A stretch of 64,000 bases of DNA from Ophiura sarsii (GCA_035610835.1 CM069457.1:35552553-35616552), one strand, 5' to 3'; shown: positions 22,360 to 34,175, counted from the stretch's first letter. Numbers and translations: made by a program. Notes: a model not told the origin generated them from the letters alone.

Positions 22360-23385
22360 GCTTTTAAAACCATGAGTTCTAAATGAAATAAGTTTGTTTG
22401 CCTAAACAAGACCGCCCATAAAATCTCAAAACCCCATGCCTTTTTTATTTTCATTTATTTTTCTTTATTTTTTTATTATTTTTTAAAATAATGTTTCATG
22501 TTGAAAAATTTATGTATTAAATGATATTTTCATCTTAATTTGCCAAACTAATCAACATAACTGCCCTGTAATTTACTTATTCCCACATATCCACACTTTA
22601 AAACACCAAGGAGATGCAAATCCAAGATCCTATCACGATCTAGTGAAAAACATAACATGCCAGATCATCCAGGCTGCCAGGTGCACTATTAAACCAAAAT
22701 ACATGCATTAGCCCTAACCAGCCAGGCTATGTTTTTACTGAGTGAAAACTGGAAGAGGGGAAAAAGTATAATTTGTTTAACCAAATAATCGCCGCGAAAC
22801 TCCTAGGATTCGACCCCGGACCCTCCGATCACAGCGCCGCGTCCCTAACCACTCGGCTAACCTGCCAACGATCACCCGGCGGACAGCAATTTTGTACACA
22901 CATATCAGCTTGGTTGATGACGTCATCGAATCGAATGCTGTAGCATGCGCTTGAACATTGTTTTTGCCGTAGTGAATCGTAGTGTAGGAATATTACGGTT
23001 TTAAAAAACATTAAGTGCATTAAAATAACATTGTATAGTATTTTTCTTCTCTAAAATTGTCTATAGCAAAACAAAAAAAGGTAATCGACCTACCGACCCA
23101 CTTTTTCAACTCTTGTTTGGGCAAACATCCTTTTGGTATGCCTGATTGCAACCAGGTTTGGATACTATGATCAATAAATTGAACTCCTTTCACCCAATGG
23201 AATACCGTATGGAAGATAAGATACAAATGGGATTAAACGTTGCAGAGTAATATAATTAATACTATATTTTAAAAACCATCGCTAAAACCCAAATGTGATT
23301 AAAATAAGGTGCAATCGTGATGCTCATCGAGCGGAGTTGAGACAGACATATAACGTAAACGGGACATTACGGAATAAGGACAGAA
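22360..23385. repeat. ~1-kb composite dispersed repeat, copy 1
   Basis: Collinear with 60865-61860. It starts GAGTTCTAAATGAAATAAGT, includes GCCTAAACAAGACCGCCCAT, the CCAAGGAGATGCAAATCCAA string, a tRNA-like block and TTGATGACGTCATCGAATCG, and ends TATAACGTAAACGGGACATT. Both copies are preceded by the ~180-bp unit, so the two probably travel as one larger element. Open frames here are not supported as genes. Confidence 0.87.
22790..22866 (-). ncRNA. tRNA-derived sequence (SINE-like)
   Basis: On the minus strand an exact A-box-like TAGCCGAGTGG (22849-22859) is followed 33 bp downstream by a B-box GGTCGAATCC (22807-22816). This spacing and the GGTTAGCCGAGTGGTTA start match a Ser/Leu-type tRNA-like head. 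The 3' half does not close a clean acceptor stem, so this is a tRNA-derived repeat head and not a working tRNA gene. Confidence 0.6.
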
Positions 23386-23890
23386 TTCAAATGGTTTTAA
23401 CCCGATACAAATGTATACAACCCCAACATTGAGAGGTGATGATTGATGATGGACTTGATGATGAGGTACTAATACATAGTGAGTAACTTGCCTAGTGCAG
23501 TCTAAGGATGCCTGTAAAAAGTCACAGCTGTGTATATATTATATACCAATATTAGTTAAGTCTACTGGAGTGATTGGATAACAGGGTTGTATTCAGATTT
23601 CTTTGGCATTTGTGAACCAACTGAAACCAAGCTTATGTGGACGTTTAGCTGGCTTAATCTCACACTATACTTTGATAGCGCAGCTCACATCATGGATACA
23701 GGGACCTTGCTAGAAATTAAGTTGATATCTGCACTGAGCGTAGTGAACATTATACCAGTACTGGTTTCAGAAGTAAAATCATACAGTCGCTACGCGCTGA
23801 AAAAAAATAAGACTACTAATGTAGCCAGAGGTTAAAGGTCATTGTTGGACTTCTGTATCAGCTATTTATATCCACATGAAACAATTTATA
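23386..23890. other. Unassigned non-coding DNA
   Basis: Contains an 82-codon open frame (23587-23835) with no recognisable domain, no splice or Kozak support, and no repeat match. I do not call it a gene. Confidence 0.4.
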
Positions 23891-24175
23891 TATCCATAGT
23901 TATTGTATAAGTTCATCAGGTTTGTTAAGGTAAATATGTAGATTAAACATTCTGTTCATCAAAACCAGTGATTGAGGTGAATATGTGGAGATTAACTCAC
24001 CAACTAACAACACCAGTTCCCGCGGTTCCAGCAGTGGATCACAACTCTCATGAAATCTGACTGAACAAGTCAGATGAAACGTTAGTTGGTGAGTAAATCT
24101 CCATTTTTCACCTCAATCACTGGTTTTGATGAACAGAATTTTTAATCTACATAATATAATATCCATAGTTATTGT
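23891..24175. mobile_element. Inverted-repeat element with 70-bp arms
   Basis: Arms 23938-24008 and 24081-24150 are reverse complements with few mismatches (GTAGATTAAACATTCTGTTC and so on, inner end CACCAACTAAC). The loop is about 72 bp. The 16-bp string TATCCATAGTTATTGT lies on both sides (23891-23906 and 24160-24175) and may be an unusually long target duplication. Confidence 0.75.
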
Positions 24176-24514
24176 CAAAAAAGCAAATGTAATTAGGTGC
24201 AAACCTGATTTGTCTCACTTAGCTAAAGTTTTAAGTTTTGTTTTTTCAAAACTCCAAATGCACTTACGATATCTGTGCTCCAAGCACTCAAATGTATTTT
24301 TCCTGTGAATTCTGAAAATTAAAATAGTAAAAATATTACAGGGCTGTTTATTTTTATTTATTTTTATTTTTGACATGATTTATTTCATTTTATAATTTAT
24401 TCATTCATTAATTAATGCATGTTGTTATTATTTTTCTAAATTAATTTATGCAATTTATTAATTTATTTATTTCAGTATTTTTGTATTTATATTATTTTAT
24501 ACATATTCAGTAGA
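24176..24514. other. Unassigned A/T-rich DNA
   Basis: Low-complexity TTTATTTATTTTTATTT-type sequence (24340-24500) leading into the minisatellite. No gene. Confidence 0.5.
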
Positions 24515-25440
24515 TAATAAAGCTATTGCAATATAATTGATGCTATCTTTAGGAGACCGCAATTCCGATAACAATTTAATTGATGCTATCTTTAGTAGCA
24601 ACGCTTATAACATAAAATTGATGCTATATTTAGATGATAGCAACGCTATAACAATATAATTGATATAATTGATGCTATCATTAGTAAATAACAACGCTTA
24701 TAACAATATAATTCATATAATTGATGCTATATTTAGTAAATAGCAACGCTTATAACAATATAATTGATGCTAAATTCAGCAGATAGTAACTCTATAACAA
24801 TATAATTGATGCTATCTTTATTAGATAAACATTAGATAAATAATTGATCCTATCTTTAGTAGATAGCAACGCTTATAACAATAGTTGATGCTATCTATAG
24901 TAGATAGCAACGCTATTACAAAATAATTGATCCTGTCCTTAGTAGATAGCAACGCTTATAACAATATAACTGATGATATCTTTAGTAAAAAGCAACGCTT
25001 ATAACAATATAATTGATGCTATCTTTAGTAAAAAAGCAACAACTATAACAACATTATTGATGCTATCTTTAGTAGATAGCAATGCTATAACAATATAATT
25101 TATGCTATCTTTCGTAAAAAGCAACACTTATAACAATATAATTGATGCTATCTTTAGTAGATAGCAACACTATAACAATATAATTAATGCTATCTTTAGT
25201 ATATAGCAACGCTATAACAATATAATTTACCCTATCTTTAGTAAAAAATAACGCTTATAACAATATAATTGATGCATATTTAGTAGATAGCAACGCTATA
25301 ACAATATAATTGATGCTATCTTTAGTAAAAAAAGCAACACATATAACAATATAATTGATGCTATCTTTAGTAAAAAGCAACACCTATAATAATATAAGTG
25401 ATGCTATCTGTAGTAGATAGCAACGCTATATAACATGCAC
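24515..25440. repeat. 43-bp minisatellite array, copy B
   Basis: About twenty units of the sequence seen at 1-463, with the same variants (TAGTAGATAGCAACGC and TAGTAAAAAGCAACAC). The final units are continuous into CTGTAGTAGATAGC, showing the site before the 464-1446 insertion. Confidence 0.93.
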
Positions 25441-26537
25441 CGAAATTGCACGCTGTTTTGTGTGGAAACGTAACAAGTGTTTCTGCGTGAGGTGACAGTT
25501 CTGCCCATTGGACTACACATGAAATAGAGCTAAAAGAGTCGAGATTTTGGGTCCTTATAGTGACCATTTTGGAATATCTCGAATGCTTCATTCGAATAAA
25601 CAAATATTATAATTTCATAAAATCATCAAGAAGTGCTACGTCTTCCAATTCGAGTTTACGATATGATCATTTAAACAGCGCCACCCCTATTTTCATCCCG
25701 GACGCTTGCCTTCTGACCGCCTCCGAGCACGTGCGTTCATCCACGTGATACATTTTCGGTACAATCGAAAATTAAAATGTTGCAATATTCTGAGCAAAGA
25801 GATTATCTTTCATTTTAATTATAAACTGCTACCCTCACATTAAACTGATTCCCAACGGACCCCAATTTATCACAAAATCGGTTTTTGTTTTTGCTGGAAC
25901 TTACTTCCATTGCACAACACGAGGAGTGATTCAGTGCTGTGCGCCCTTGTAATCACGTTGATATTGCATCGCAGAAATACTAAAACCCATAAGTGTTCAA
26001 TAACGTATTGAACGTATCATACAGGCAATACAGCTCCAACCAGGTATATTTATCTTAATTAATTCGTCTCTATTTACACTCCTTTTCGAAAAGTGGCTAA
26101 ATGCAATGGCTGCTTCCTGTAAAATCTGGTACTGGCGGAACGGTTCACAATTCGATATAGACTTCATATCAGAAATCTGTGTAATAAGTTATAAACCGTT
26201 TTTCCATTACTTTTGAATTTTGAAAATTTGAAATGCGTTATGACATGTCAACATCTTCAAGTTCAACATCTTAAAATTAAAAGAATGTCGTATAATGTTA
26301 TAATTCAAAATATTCGAAATTGTGTAAAGAACGTTTGATATAAGGCAGCCATTTGGATTTAATTACTTTTGGAATAATATTTCATTCACACGCTACCTGC
26401 ACCGAGATACATGTTTTTTATTTTATTGCACTACGATTTGCGTATCACAGATCGGAATGTATTCATTATATAATGCAGCTGTAAGTACAATATATATACA
26501 TATATACATGTATTTCGAAATTAGAGGGTTCATTGGC

Positions 26538-26562
26538 GGGGGGGGGGGGGGGGGGGGGGGGG
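26538..26562. repeat. Poly-G tract
   Basis: Twenty-five G, aligned with the tract at 3033-3057. Confidence 0.95.
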
Positions 26563-26956
26563 CACATCTGACATATATAGTCATAAGGTTATGCATATAT
26601 AATATAGTTATGCACCGACCGCTGTATGGATACGAAAACAATTTCCCGCTAGCTTTGGACTTATATCAGGTCCTACAACTTTATTCTTTGTTTAAATATT
26701 AAGCAAGAGGGCGGTATTGAGTCACTCTGCTGCCATCAGACGATAGCAGTCAACATTTTCAAAACAGTTTGTTTGATACTTGGAATTTTTCAATGAATAT
26801 CGGCGATTACATGTCAAGCCAATACGAAATGGTAATTTGAGCAAACCATGTCGATCATCACTTACTGCCGTAAAGTATGGTGAAATGAAATTTCTGAAAT
26901 TAATTTTCATCGAGAAGCCGCCTCTTTACTTCGAAGGTAAATTGGTATTATTTTAA

Positions 26957-27195
26957 CACTTTTCACGCGGCAGGCGTCTGCAGACGACATTCCAAAATTT
27001 CACAAAATGTTTTAAAAATGGCGCAATTATTGAATTTCATTATCATATTTGGAATAACCATGAGAAATGAATTGAAATAAGTACAAACTTGCCTAGTATT
27101 GGTTCAGTAATCCTTGAGATAGACCTTGAAAGTTTGGAAAGGTTTTTTAAAAGTCTGTTTTGCATATAGTAAAACTAGTAGCCGCGTGGAAAGAT
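26957..27195. mobile_element. 239-bp TTAA-target MITE
   Basis: The ends read CTTTTCACGCGGC and GCCGCGTGGAAAG (inverted, one mismatch). TTAA lies at 26953-26956 and 27196-27199. Copy A has the empty site (TATTTTAAGGAGGCGC). The TTAA target fits piggyBac or Kolobok superfamilies. No coding frame. Confidence 0.85.
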
Positions 27196-27204
27196 TTAAT
27201 GAGG

Positions 27205-27850
27205 CGCTGGCCTAATAAGGAATAATACTACTAAACAAGCTAGCAAAAAGAAGGGTCTATTTCTCATCTTTCTGTTATCGATGGCCTGAAGTAGAAGAGG
27301 TTCAAAGACTTTGAATATCTTGGATCACTCATCAACACCAAAATTGAGAGTACCACTTAAATCAAAGGCAGACTGGCAATAGCAAGATCAACCACCCACA
27401 ATATGCTCAGCATATGGAAGAGCAAGGGTTTGTACACAGATCCCAAGCTGTTGAAAGATTCCTAAAACAAACCGTCTTTGCTATTGCTACATATGGATGA
27501 TAATCTTAGGCACCAATAAAGAATGGTAACAAATGAATTGATGCCTTTGAAATGTGGTTTACAGAAGACTCCTTAGAGTATCCTGGCAAGAAAAGAGAAC
27601 AAACAACTGGGTGCTGGAGAGAAATAATTCCCCACTAGTCCTGCGAGACACCATGCGCGACAGAAAGTTAAGCTATTTTGGTCATATCACGAGAAAGAAG
27701 AAGACAATGGAAGGGACAATGGAAGGATGTATATAGAGGAAGAGGTCGCCCAGTACTAGCATGGACAGCTGACAAGGAAATGGGCGGGAGGAGCCGTAAC
27801 AATGGACGCACGTCACATGAGGTTGAACTCGCGTACTTACTCGCAAAAAG
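27205..27850 (+). pseudogene. LINE reverse transcriptase C-terminal remnant, copy B
   Basis: Same remnant as 5700-6366. Across frames it gives ARSTTHNMLSIWKSKGLYTD, FAIATYG, then YRRLLRVSWQEKRTNNWVLE (27554 onward), LRDTMRDRKLSYFGHITRK and GRGRPVLAWTADKEMGGRSR. Frameshifts at about 27620 and 27720 and earlier stops make it non-functional. Confidence 0.82.
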
Positions 27851-28409
27851 TACGCGAGTTCAACCTCACCCCAAAACGGTGCCACGGTCATCCGTGGTGC
27901 GCACTACGTAATCTCAACCTCACGGCTCTGATTGGTTAGCGGTATTTTGTAAGTTTTCAAGAATGCGCGCGCATCTAATCGAAGCAGCGCCCGCGTATGT
28001 CGGAGTGTGGCCAGGAGATCCATAATTGCTTCATCCAATGCAAGATACAGAAAAGGTTGGCGAACTCTTGAGAAGGCCGCAGCTGTGCCTTAGAGGGCGC
28101 CATCTGACCAGAGACAGAATACGTTCATTGGTACATTTAACATGTTTAAGGGAGCACGAATGTCATTTGGTATTCTTTAAGGGGAGCGATGGAATATTGA
28201 AATATACGTTATTTGGTATTCTTTAAGGGGATAATGATATGACGAGATGTGTTGGAGGCTGCGCCCTCAATTATGATAAAAACTGGGATTTGTAAAAGAT
28301 TTTTACAATTGTATTACATGTATGAACTTACACCTATAAGTATTAAGAAAAATCCCTTTGTACAACAAAACGTCGAATCAAAAATGCTGATAGAGCCGTA
28401 ACCAGCATT

Positions 28410-29201
28410 TTAATAATAATAATAATAATGCATTTATAATGCGCCATCTATCTAGACAACCTATTCCGAGGCGCAAAGATCAAAACAAATAAAAACAAAC
28501 AGTTAAAATATATATAAAAACAGTTACATAGATTGAAGTCAATCAGTCAAATCATAAGCAATCTTATTAAACAGATAAGTTTTTAAAGTCTTTTTGAAAC
28601 CATCAAGAGAATCACAGATTCGAAGATCTGAAGGAAGTGAGTTCCACAGTTTAGTTGCACAGGCATAGAAAGCCCGGTCGCCATATGAAGAATATGTCCG
28701 AGGAACTGAGAGAAACTGTTTATCCGAAGATCTGAGGCGACGTGATGGAATGTGTGGATTGAGAAGATCGCTGATATAAGAAGGTGGCATGTCATGTAGC
28801 GCTTTCCAGGTGAGGAGAAGAAGTTTGAAATGGATGCGATACCGAATAGGTAACCAATGGAGACGCTCTAAAACAGGTGAAATGTTATCAAATTTTCTAG
28901 TCCTTTTGTGCATTCGTGCAGGTAGATTCTGAGCTCGTTGAAGTTTATTGAGTTGTCGTTCAGTGATCCCATATAATAAAGCATTACCATTGTCAAGACG
29001 TGATGTGACTAAGGCGTGAACAAGTGTAGCAGCAGTATCATCATCAAGCACTTGGCGAATTTTGTTTATGTTCCTTATTTGGAAATATGTAGATTTGCAC
29101 ACATTTTTGATGTGGTTGTCCATTGACAGCGTGTTATCAACTATATATAATTCCTAGATTACGAGCACTAGTAGAAGCGTTAATGTTGGAGGAAGCGATT
29201 T
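28410..29201 (-). pseudogene. CR1-like LINE 3' end, copy B
   Basis: A 194-codon open stretch (28539-29123, minus strand) covers the end of ORF2: KIRQVLDDDTAATLVHALVT, SRLDNGNALLYGI, LNKLQRAQN, LHWLPIRYRIHFKLL, SYISDLLNPH and ATKLWNSLPSDLRICDSL, ending near KTYLF. This is the thumb/C-terminal part of CR1/L2 ORF2; the RT catalytic domain lies beyond the 5' truncation. The 3' UTR finishes with GCGCCTCGGAATAGG and an (ATT) tail at 28410-28430. It is the uninterrupted form of 6897-8003. Confidence 0.9.
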
Positions 29202-30179
29202 GAAGATAACCAGTGCTAGATTTTGATTAAGGGGGCTGTGCACCTTCGTATAGCCTCCGTAAAACTGCCGTAACTTCTTCATTATTCATTTAATCTAGAT
29301 AAAAGTATACATTTTTTATGCAGGAAAGGGTTCAATGAATCCAACTATGATCATGAAATTGACCATTTTGGAGAAAATTTAAAAAAACACGTTTTTTGAC
29401 TCATTTTAGGTTTGGAAAAGATAACTCAAAATATATTTTGTCAAATTTTGTCATACTAGTTTTATTATATTCCTCATACAATTCCCTAGGAATCGGGTTT
29501 TTTTATGAAAATATTTATTATTTTTTGAATTAGAGACCAAAAAGTGCTAAAAAACGTGATTTTTTACCTCCAAAATCGTGAAAATGTAGAAGTTCACAGT
29601 TCATTATATTGCAGTAAAAGTAAAGTGTGTGTGTCATTGTGGGGTGTGTGTGTGGGGGGCGGGGGGGGGGGGGCTTTATTGATCAGTTCTTGATCACATG
29701 ATGAAGCTCTATTAAAAAGGCAATAGAATTCACAACTTACCATAGTCTTTATAACTATTAAAATGTAGGATTTGCAGCCTCAAGTCGGCGAAATGCCAGA
29801 CTACTCTCGAACGAAATACGCTTATTTTGCCATCGTTCCATTCTCAGATTCCAAAAAAAGAAGTAAAGAACTTGCTCTAAAAGCGCTAACCAAATCGCTC
29901 GATTAATATTTGCGTCCTGGTATTGGTGCTTACTTGGCAGTTATTATTAGTTTAGACTCAGAATTATTAATATTATTCCATGTTCACCTCACTCACTGCC
30001 CGGATCAGATAGAACTAATTGCGTGCATCTATCAATACTTATCCATGACTATCTATGTATAGTAACTGTTGCTTAATTTATCAAATATAGCCATATGGAA
30101 TGGTGCGGACTAATAGGTTCAAAAACAGTCCTGTGCCCTATTTGGTGCAGCTTTTAAATAAATAGGCCCAGGATTTGTC
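29202..30179. other. Unassigned non-coding DNA
   Basis: AT-rich sequence with a G-rich microsatellite at 29630-29672 (GTGTGTGTGG, then a G run). No coding frame or family recognised. Confidence 0.45.
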
Positions 30180-30395
30180 TGCACCCACTTCTATTTGTTA
30201 ATGGTATTTGATATGTAGGCCTACATAATGTAATTTGATATTTTTAATGTTGTTTTATCTATATGTGCAATATTCTCTTTTATATTAATTAATAATCTAC
30301 CTTGCTTGTTTTCAGTGTTTTTTTATCATATAAATTTCATGTAATTCAGCCTTAGGGCCACGACTGTGAAATATCAATAAAATCAATCATAAATA
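30180..30395 (+). mobile_element. Possible LINE 3' terminus
   Basis: Ends CAGCCTTAGGGCCACGACTG, then TGAAATATCAATAAAATCAATC, resembling the last bases and ATCA-type tail of invertebrate LINE 3' UTRs. There is no coding sequence upstream, so the call rests on the terminus alone. Confidence 0.3.
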
Positions 30396-31120
30396 TATAA
30401 TATAAGTCATTTATATTAAATTGAACACAATTCGGGGATAGATTGTACAGTTATTAAGTAAGTGTTATCAAATTATTAATATGTTTATATTATTGTTAGC
30501 GTATTTGTTTCTATGTGTATGTCACGGGGTAGAAAATTGAGGCGGGATGATAATCACTCATTTGCTGAAGCTACACAAACAGATCGTAGGGGCGTTTGTC
30601 GGACGAAGAGAATAAACAAAGACGAAGTCCACTAAAACCAAAGATGACACGTAGATATAACTGTTAATAACTTCAATTCGCGCTAACTTTATTTGAAGAC
30701 ACTACATACACTAAACTCAAAGAAATACATTTACATTTACAATGATGGATCAGAGAGATGGATGGATCTTGCTACAATCAAGGAAAATAATAGTTGGCAC
30801 ACTTGATACAATTTTAATACAACTATCCCTGTGCTCACAATAGAGAACCGACTTGGGACATAGCACTCTTTAATAGCACACAGAGGTCTCCCCTCTCTCT
30901 CATCCTTCCCCACCCCCCATCAATCAATGTTGAGAGAGCTGCCAAAGCTTCTGATGACACGTGGCGCGGATCAACATTGCCTCGGGGAGGAGGGGCACTT
31001 TTTTCCTTAATTGGGACAAAGTGTGCCAACCTTTTTACCCTTGATTGTAGATGGTAGCTAAATAGATGAACCTTGTTGGTTTGGTGACTCTTTGAAAACT
31101 TATTGAACAACTACATTGGG
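30396..31120. other. Unassigned DNA
   Basis: Includes a 91-codon minus-strand open frame (30835-31110) with no recognisable domain. GATGACACGTAGATATAACTG and nearby AATAAAG (minus strand) could be LTR debris, but no partner LTR is visible. Confidence 0.35.
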
Positions 31121-31128
31121 GAACTTAA

Positions 31129-31397
31129 AAGTATATTATGTGATCTTACGCCCTCAATCCTCGAAAACAATTTGGAAGCAGATTTTCTTGCAGATTTACA
31201 TTTCTGATCATAAATCGGACATATATTCCAAGTGACAGGGCGATACGTTTCTTAATTACTTCAAAATCATGGTTTTAGAATGAAAATAAACTATAAGGTT
31301 AACGGACAGTTTATTTTTTTACTCTAAATTCACGGAAATCTGCTTCCAATTCTTTTTTCGAGGATTGAGGACGTCTCCTGGAAAAGATCACATACCT
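31129..31397. mobile_element. TTAA-target foldback MITE, family F (copy 1)
   Basis: TTAA at 31125-31128 and 31398-31401 flanks an element whose two halves are imperfect reverse complements: AGTATATTATGTGATC at the left and GATCACATACCT at the right, with TTTTCTTGCAGATTTACATT and TAATTACTTCAAAATCATGG inside. It is the same family as 62634-63005, and a half copy is at 52781-52990. Confidence 0.87.
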
Positions 31398-31401
31398 TTA
31401 A

Positions 31402-31932
31402 GGCCTAATCTCTGTCACGCACACACACACCAATTACCTAAACATGCTTTCATAATGAACGTTCAATTATTACTTCAAATACTAGTCTTGTGTAAGAGGT
31501 AGTCGCTGCATTTTATGTGTAACATGGTAGACAAGATAATTTACTTTCACTCTTCTTAAGTGGACTTCCCAGAGCACAATAATATAACCAATCATAGGGC
31601 TTAGGACTAAACGTGAAAAGCCTATGATACATTCTTAGACAGCTAAGAAAGTTTAAGCAATCTCATTGGTTCTCAGAGAAATCGGCGACATCTAGATGAG
31701 ACAACTTAACACGGGGATGCGTGGTTTGCTCCATAACGCGCACTTCTGCAGTGCGTCTTTAGCGCTTTTCCTGCGTTTATGCCGGCGCCGCGACGCTTAC
31801 GCATGGTTTACTCATCGCATGTGATTGGATGGAATGTTTGTGGGTTATTCGATCCTAGCAGGGGTAAAAGTTGTCAAATGTGGACAATAAAATGTACTTA
31901 TTTCTTTGATAAATGTCTAAAGTATGATTGTT
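31402..31932. other. Unassigned non-coding DNA
   Basis: No coding signal. A CpG-richer patch at 31730-31810 contains GCCGGCGCCGCGACGCTTAC. Confidence 0.4.
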
Positions 31933-32003
31933 CGATAGTATTATTTTTTGCGTAGAACAACTCCGCCTGCGGCGTCGTTGTTCTACTTAAAATAATACTA
32001 TCG
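31933..32003. repeat. ~71-bp hairpin with GC-rich tip
   Basis: CGATAGTATTATTTT and GTAGAACAAC are mirrored by GTTGTTCTAC and AAAATAATACTATCG around the tip CTCCGCCTGCGGCGTC. The tip shares CCGCCTGCGGCG with the palindrome at 13408-13610 (opposite strand). Confidence 0.85.
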
Positions 32004-32654
32004 TCCGCATTTATGTCAGACAATATAACACGGGTACGGTCTAAAACAATACCTTTATTCTCTAATTAAAACCTGAAGATGATACATCAAGCACTTTGAT
32101 TTGAGATAAACACTTAAAGCATGGAATTAAACTTACCATATATCAATGATACCGTCACCGGGAACTGTTAGCCCCTGCATAAACTTGAAATCCAAAAGAA
32201 TGGTGCAAATTAACCAAATTAATTGCCAACCTGGACATGACTGATGCTAGATAAAGTAAAGTGGCAATATTAAATTATGAAATTGAATTAAAACCATTTT
32301 GATGATCACTTTTTCCTGATCGAAGTGACAACAAAAATATAAAAATGATCCAGAAATATCAATGGAATGAAGTATTGTAAATTAAAACATGCAACAAGTA
32401 GCAAAATTCAAAAGATTACAACTCATCAATGCCAGCAACGTTTTATTATTAAGGAGGTTATAGCTCAAAAAGTTAGACAAATTACGATTGCATGTTTTTG
32501 TAATGCACAGACCTAGGGTATCCTTCGCACGTCAACGTAAACGTTCAATATTCCCTTGGGTTGATGTTCTTGTAAATCCCATTTGAATCCACATAATGCG
32601 TGCCCGACCCATGCAGGCGCTTCAGAGGCACAAACTCACATTTTAGATTAATTG
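32004..32654. other. Unassigned non-coding DNA
   Basis: AT-rich; nothing recognised. Confidence 0.4.
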
Positions 32655-33178
32655 TTTACCGTTATGGTTATAAATCAACCTGATTGTGGGTGGGGGTTGT
32701 AGGGGGTTTATAATGCCTTTAGGAGGGATATGGTTATAAATCAACCTGGTTTTTTTTGTGTTGTAGGGGGTTTATGTGGTTTCAGAGGTAGGTAATGTGG
32801 CATAGCCATCTAGCGCAAGTGAAGTAACCGCGGGAAATGGTTAGGAGGGTTATGATTATAAATCCACCTGGTTAGTGTAGTTGCAGTGGGGGCGGTTGTA
32901 GGTGGTTTATGTGGTTTTAACAATACCGAGGGTTAACTTGATGCGGTTTAAGAGGTAGGGGTTAATAAAGTAGCCACGGCAAATGATTTAGGAGGGACAT
33001 GGTTATAAATCAACGTGATTGGGGGAGGTTGTAGGGGGTTTATAATGCCTTTAGGAGGGGTAGGATTATATATCAACCTGGTTTGGGGGTGTTGTAGGGG
33101 GTTTATGTGGTTTCAGAGGTAGGTAATGTGGCATAACCATCTAGCGGGGACCCGAGCGTAGCGAGGTTACGCCGCTAG
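32655..33178 (+). mobile_element. Helitron-like element, 5'-truncated, ending CTAG
   Basis: Internal tandem modules of GGTTATAAATCAACCTGG plus GTTGTAGGGGGTTTATGTGG are followed by a 3' terminus GTGGCATAACCATCTAGCGG, GGACCCGAGCGTAGCGAGG and CGCCGCTAG. GC-rich potential-hairpin sequence followed by CTAG and T fits the CTRR-T end of Helitrons. An earlier partial end (GCATAGCCATCTAGCGC) at 32798-32814 suggests internal duplication. Confidence 0.6.
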
Positions 33179-34175
33179 TCCTACTATAAATCTGAAAACG
33201 GTGTGTTTGTTTGTGTGTTTATTTGTTATCCTTATTTCTCCGTTAGTTGTGATCAAAGTGACGCCTAATTTGCATGAAAGATAGAGGAAATAACGGGAAG
33301 GGTGTTAAAGTTTATTTCAGTGAAATTGATTAACAATTGGCTCCCAAACCACAAAAAAACTCTCAGATTTGGCTCATAAATGCCACTAGAATTGAACAAC
33401 ATTGTGCGTTGCGCGTACTACTGCGTAATCATACCGTGGTAACGCGTCGCGTGCATGTTTTCGCAAGGGCTGATTACCGCGGCACACGCACTCCTACCAT
33501 GGCGCAGAAGCCACACGGGAAATGTTTATATGCCTGTTGGTAGGGTATTTGGTGTCATGTTGAGGGGGGGGGGGGGGGGGGGGTGTAAAACCACGGGAAA
33601 TGGTTTAGGATACACCTAGGGTTACAATGGTACAAGTAGCGTCTTGCGGGGGTTAATGAAGCAACCTGTTCTTTACTTTAAGTTGGCATGCTAAACAATC
33701 TAAGGGACTGAGGGTTAATGAAGAAGCCACGGAAAGGGTTTAGGGAGGGTTGTGATTATAATCAACCTGGTTGGGGTGTGTGTATGGGGAGGGAAGGGGG
33801 TAAACCACTGGAAATGTTTTAGAATAGGGTTAAGAGTTAATGAAGTAGCCACGGGAAATGGTTAGGAGGGTTATGATTATAAATCCACCTGGTTGGTGTA
33901 GTTGAAGTGGGGTGGAGGCGGTTGTAGGGGGTTTATGTGGTTTTAAAAGTACGGAAGGTTAACTTGATGCGGTTGAGAGGTAGGGGTTAATAAAGTAGCC
34001 ACGGTATATGGTTAGGAAGTATATGGTTATAAATCAACCTAATTGGGGTTGTAGGGGGTTTATATATAATGCATTTAGGAGGGATATGGTTATATCGGGT
34101 GGGGGGGGGGGGGGTTGTAGGGGGTTTATGTGGTTTCAGAGGTAGGTAATGTGGCATAACCATAACCGCCGCTAG
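33179..34175 (+). mobile_element. Helitron-like element, ~1 kb, head-to-tail with the previous one
   Basis: It begins TCCTACTATAAATCTGAAAA, then CGGTGTGTTTGTTTGTGTG, which is like 5' ends of non-autonomous Helitrons (TC start, TATAAAT, GTGTGTTTG). It ends CCGCCGCTAG followed by T. It starts at the base right after the CTAG of the preceding copy, so the two are fused head-to-tail. The middle has G runs (33565-33582, 34098-34113) and CCACGGGAAATGGTTTAGGA modules shared with 14895-15602. The open frame 33337-33543 has no recognisable product. No Rep/helicase is encoded. Confidence 0.6.

Larger units (their letters stand above)
24515..29201 (+). repeat. Segmental duplication, copy B
   Basis: Direct copy of 1-8003 without the 983-, 396-, 2,267- and 306-bp insertions of copy A. 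Its own specific insertion is a 239-bp TTAA-type MITE at 26957-27195. Identity is high through promoter-free, non-coding blocks, which argues for a recent duplication and not purifying selection. Confidence 0.92.

Noticed and set aside
22790..22866. Functional tRNA gene
   Set aside because: A and B boxes are present, but the acceptor stem does not close and the block is embedded in a dispersed repeat with a diverged second copy.
24515..25440. Possible CRISPR-like array
   Set aside because: Units are contiguous tandem repeats without unique spacers, in a eukaryotic genome. It is a minisatellite.
26423..26702. Open frames across the poly-G tract
   Set aside because: Glycine and proline runs are produced by the 25-G homopolymer, and the frame is lost in copy A.
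30396..31120. Solo LTR
   Set aside because: A polyadenylation-like signal is present, but no TG...CA termini with target duplication and no second LTR could be found.
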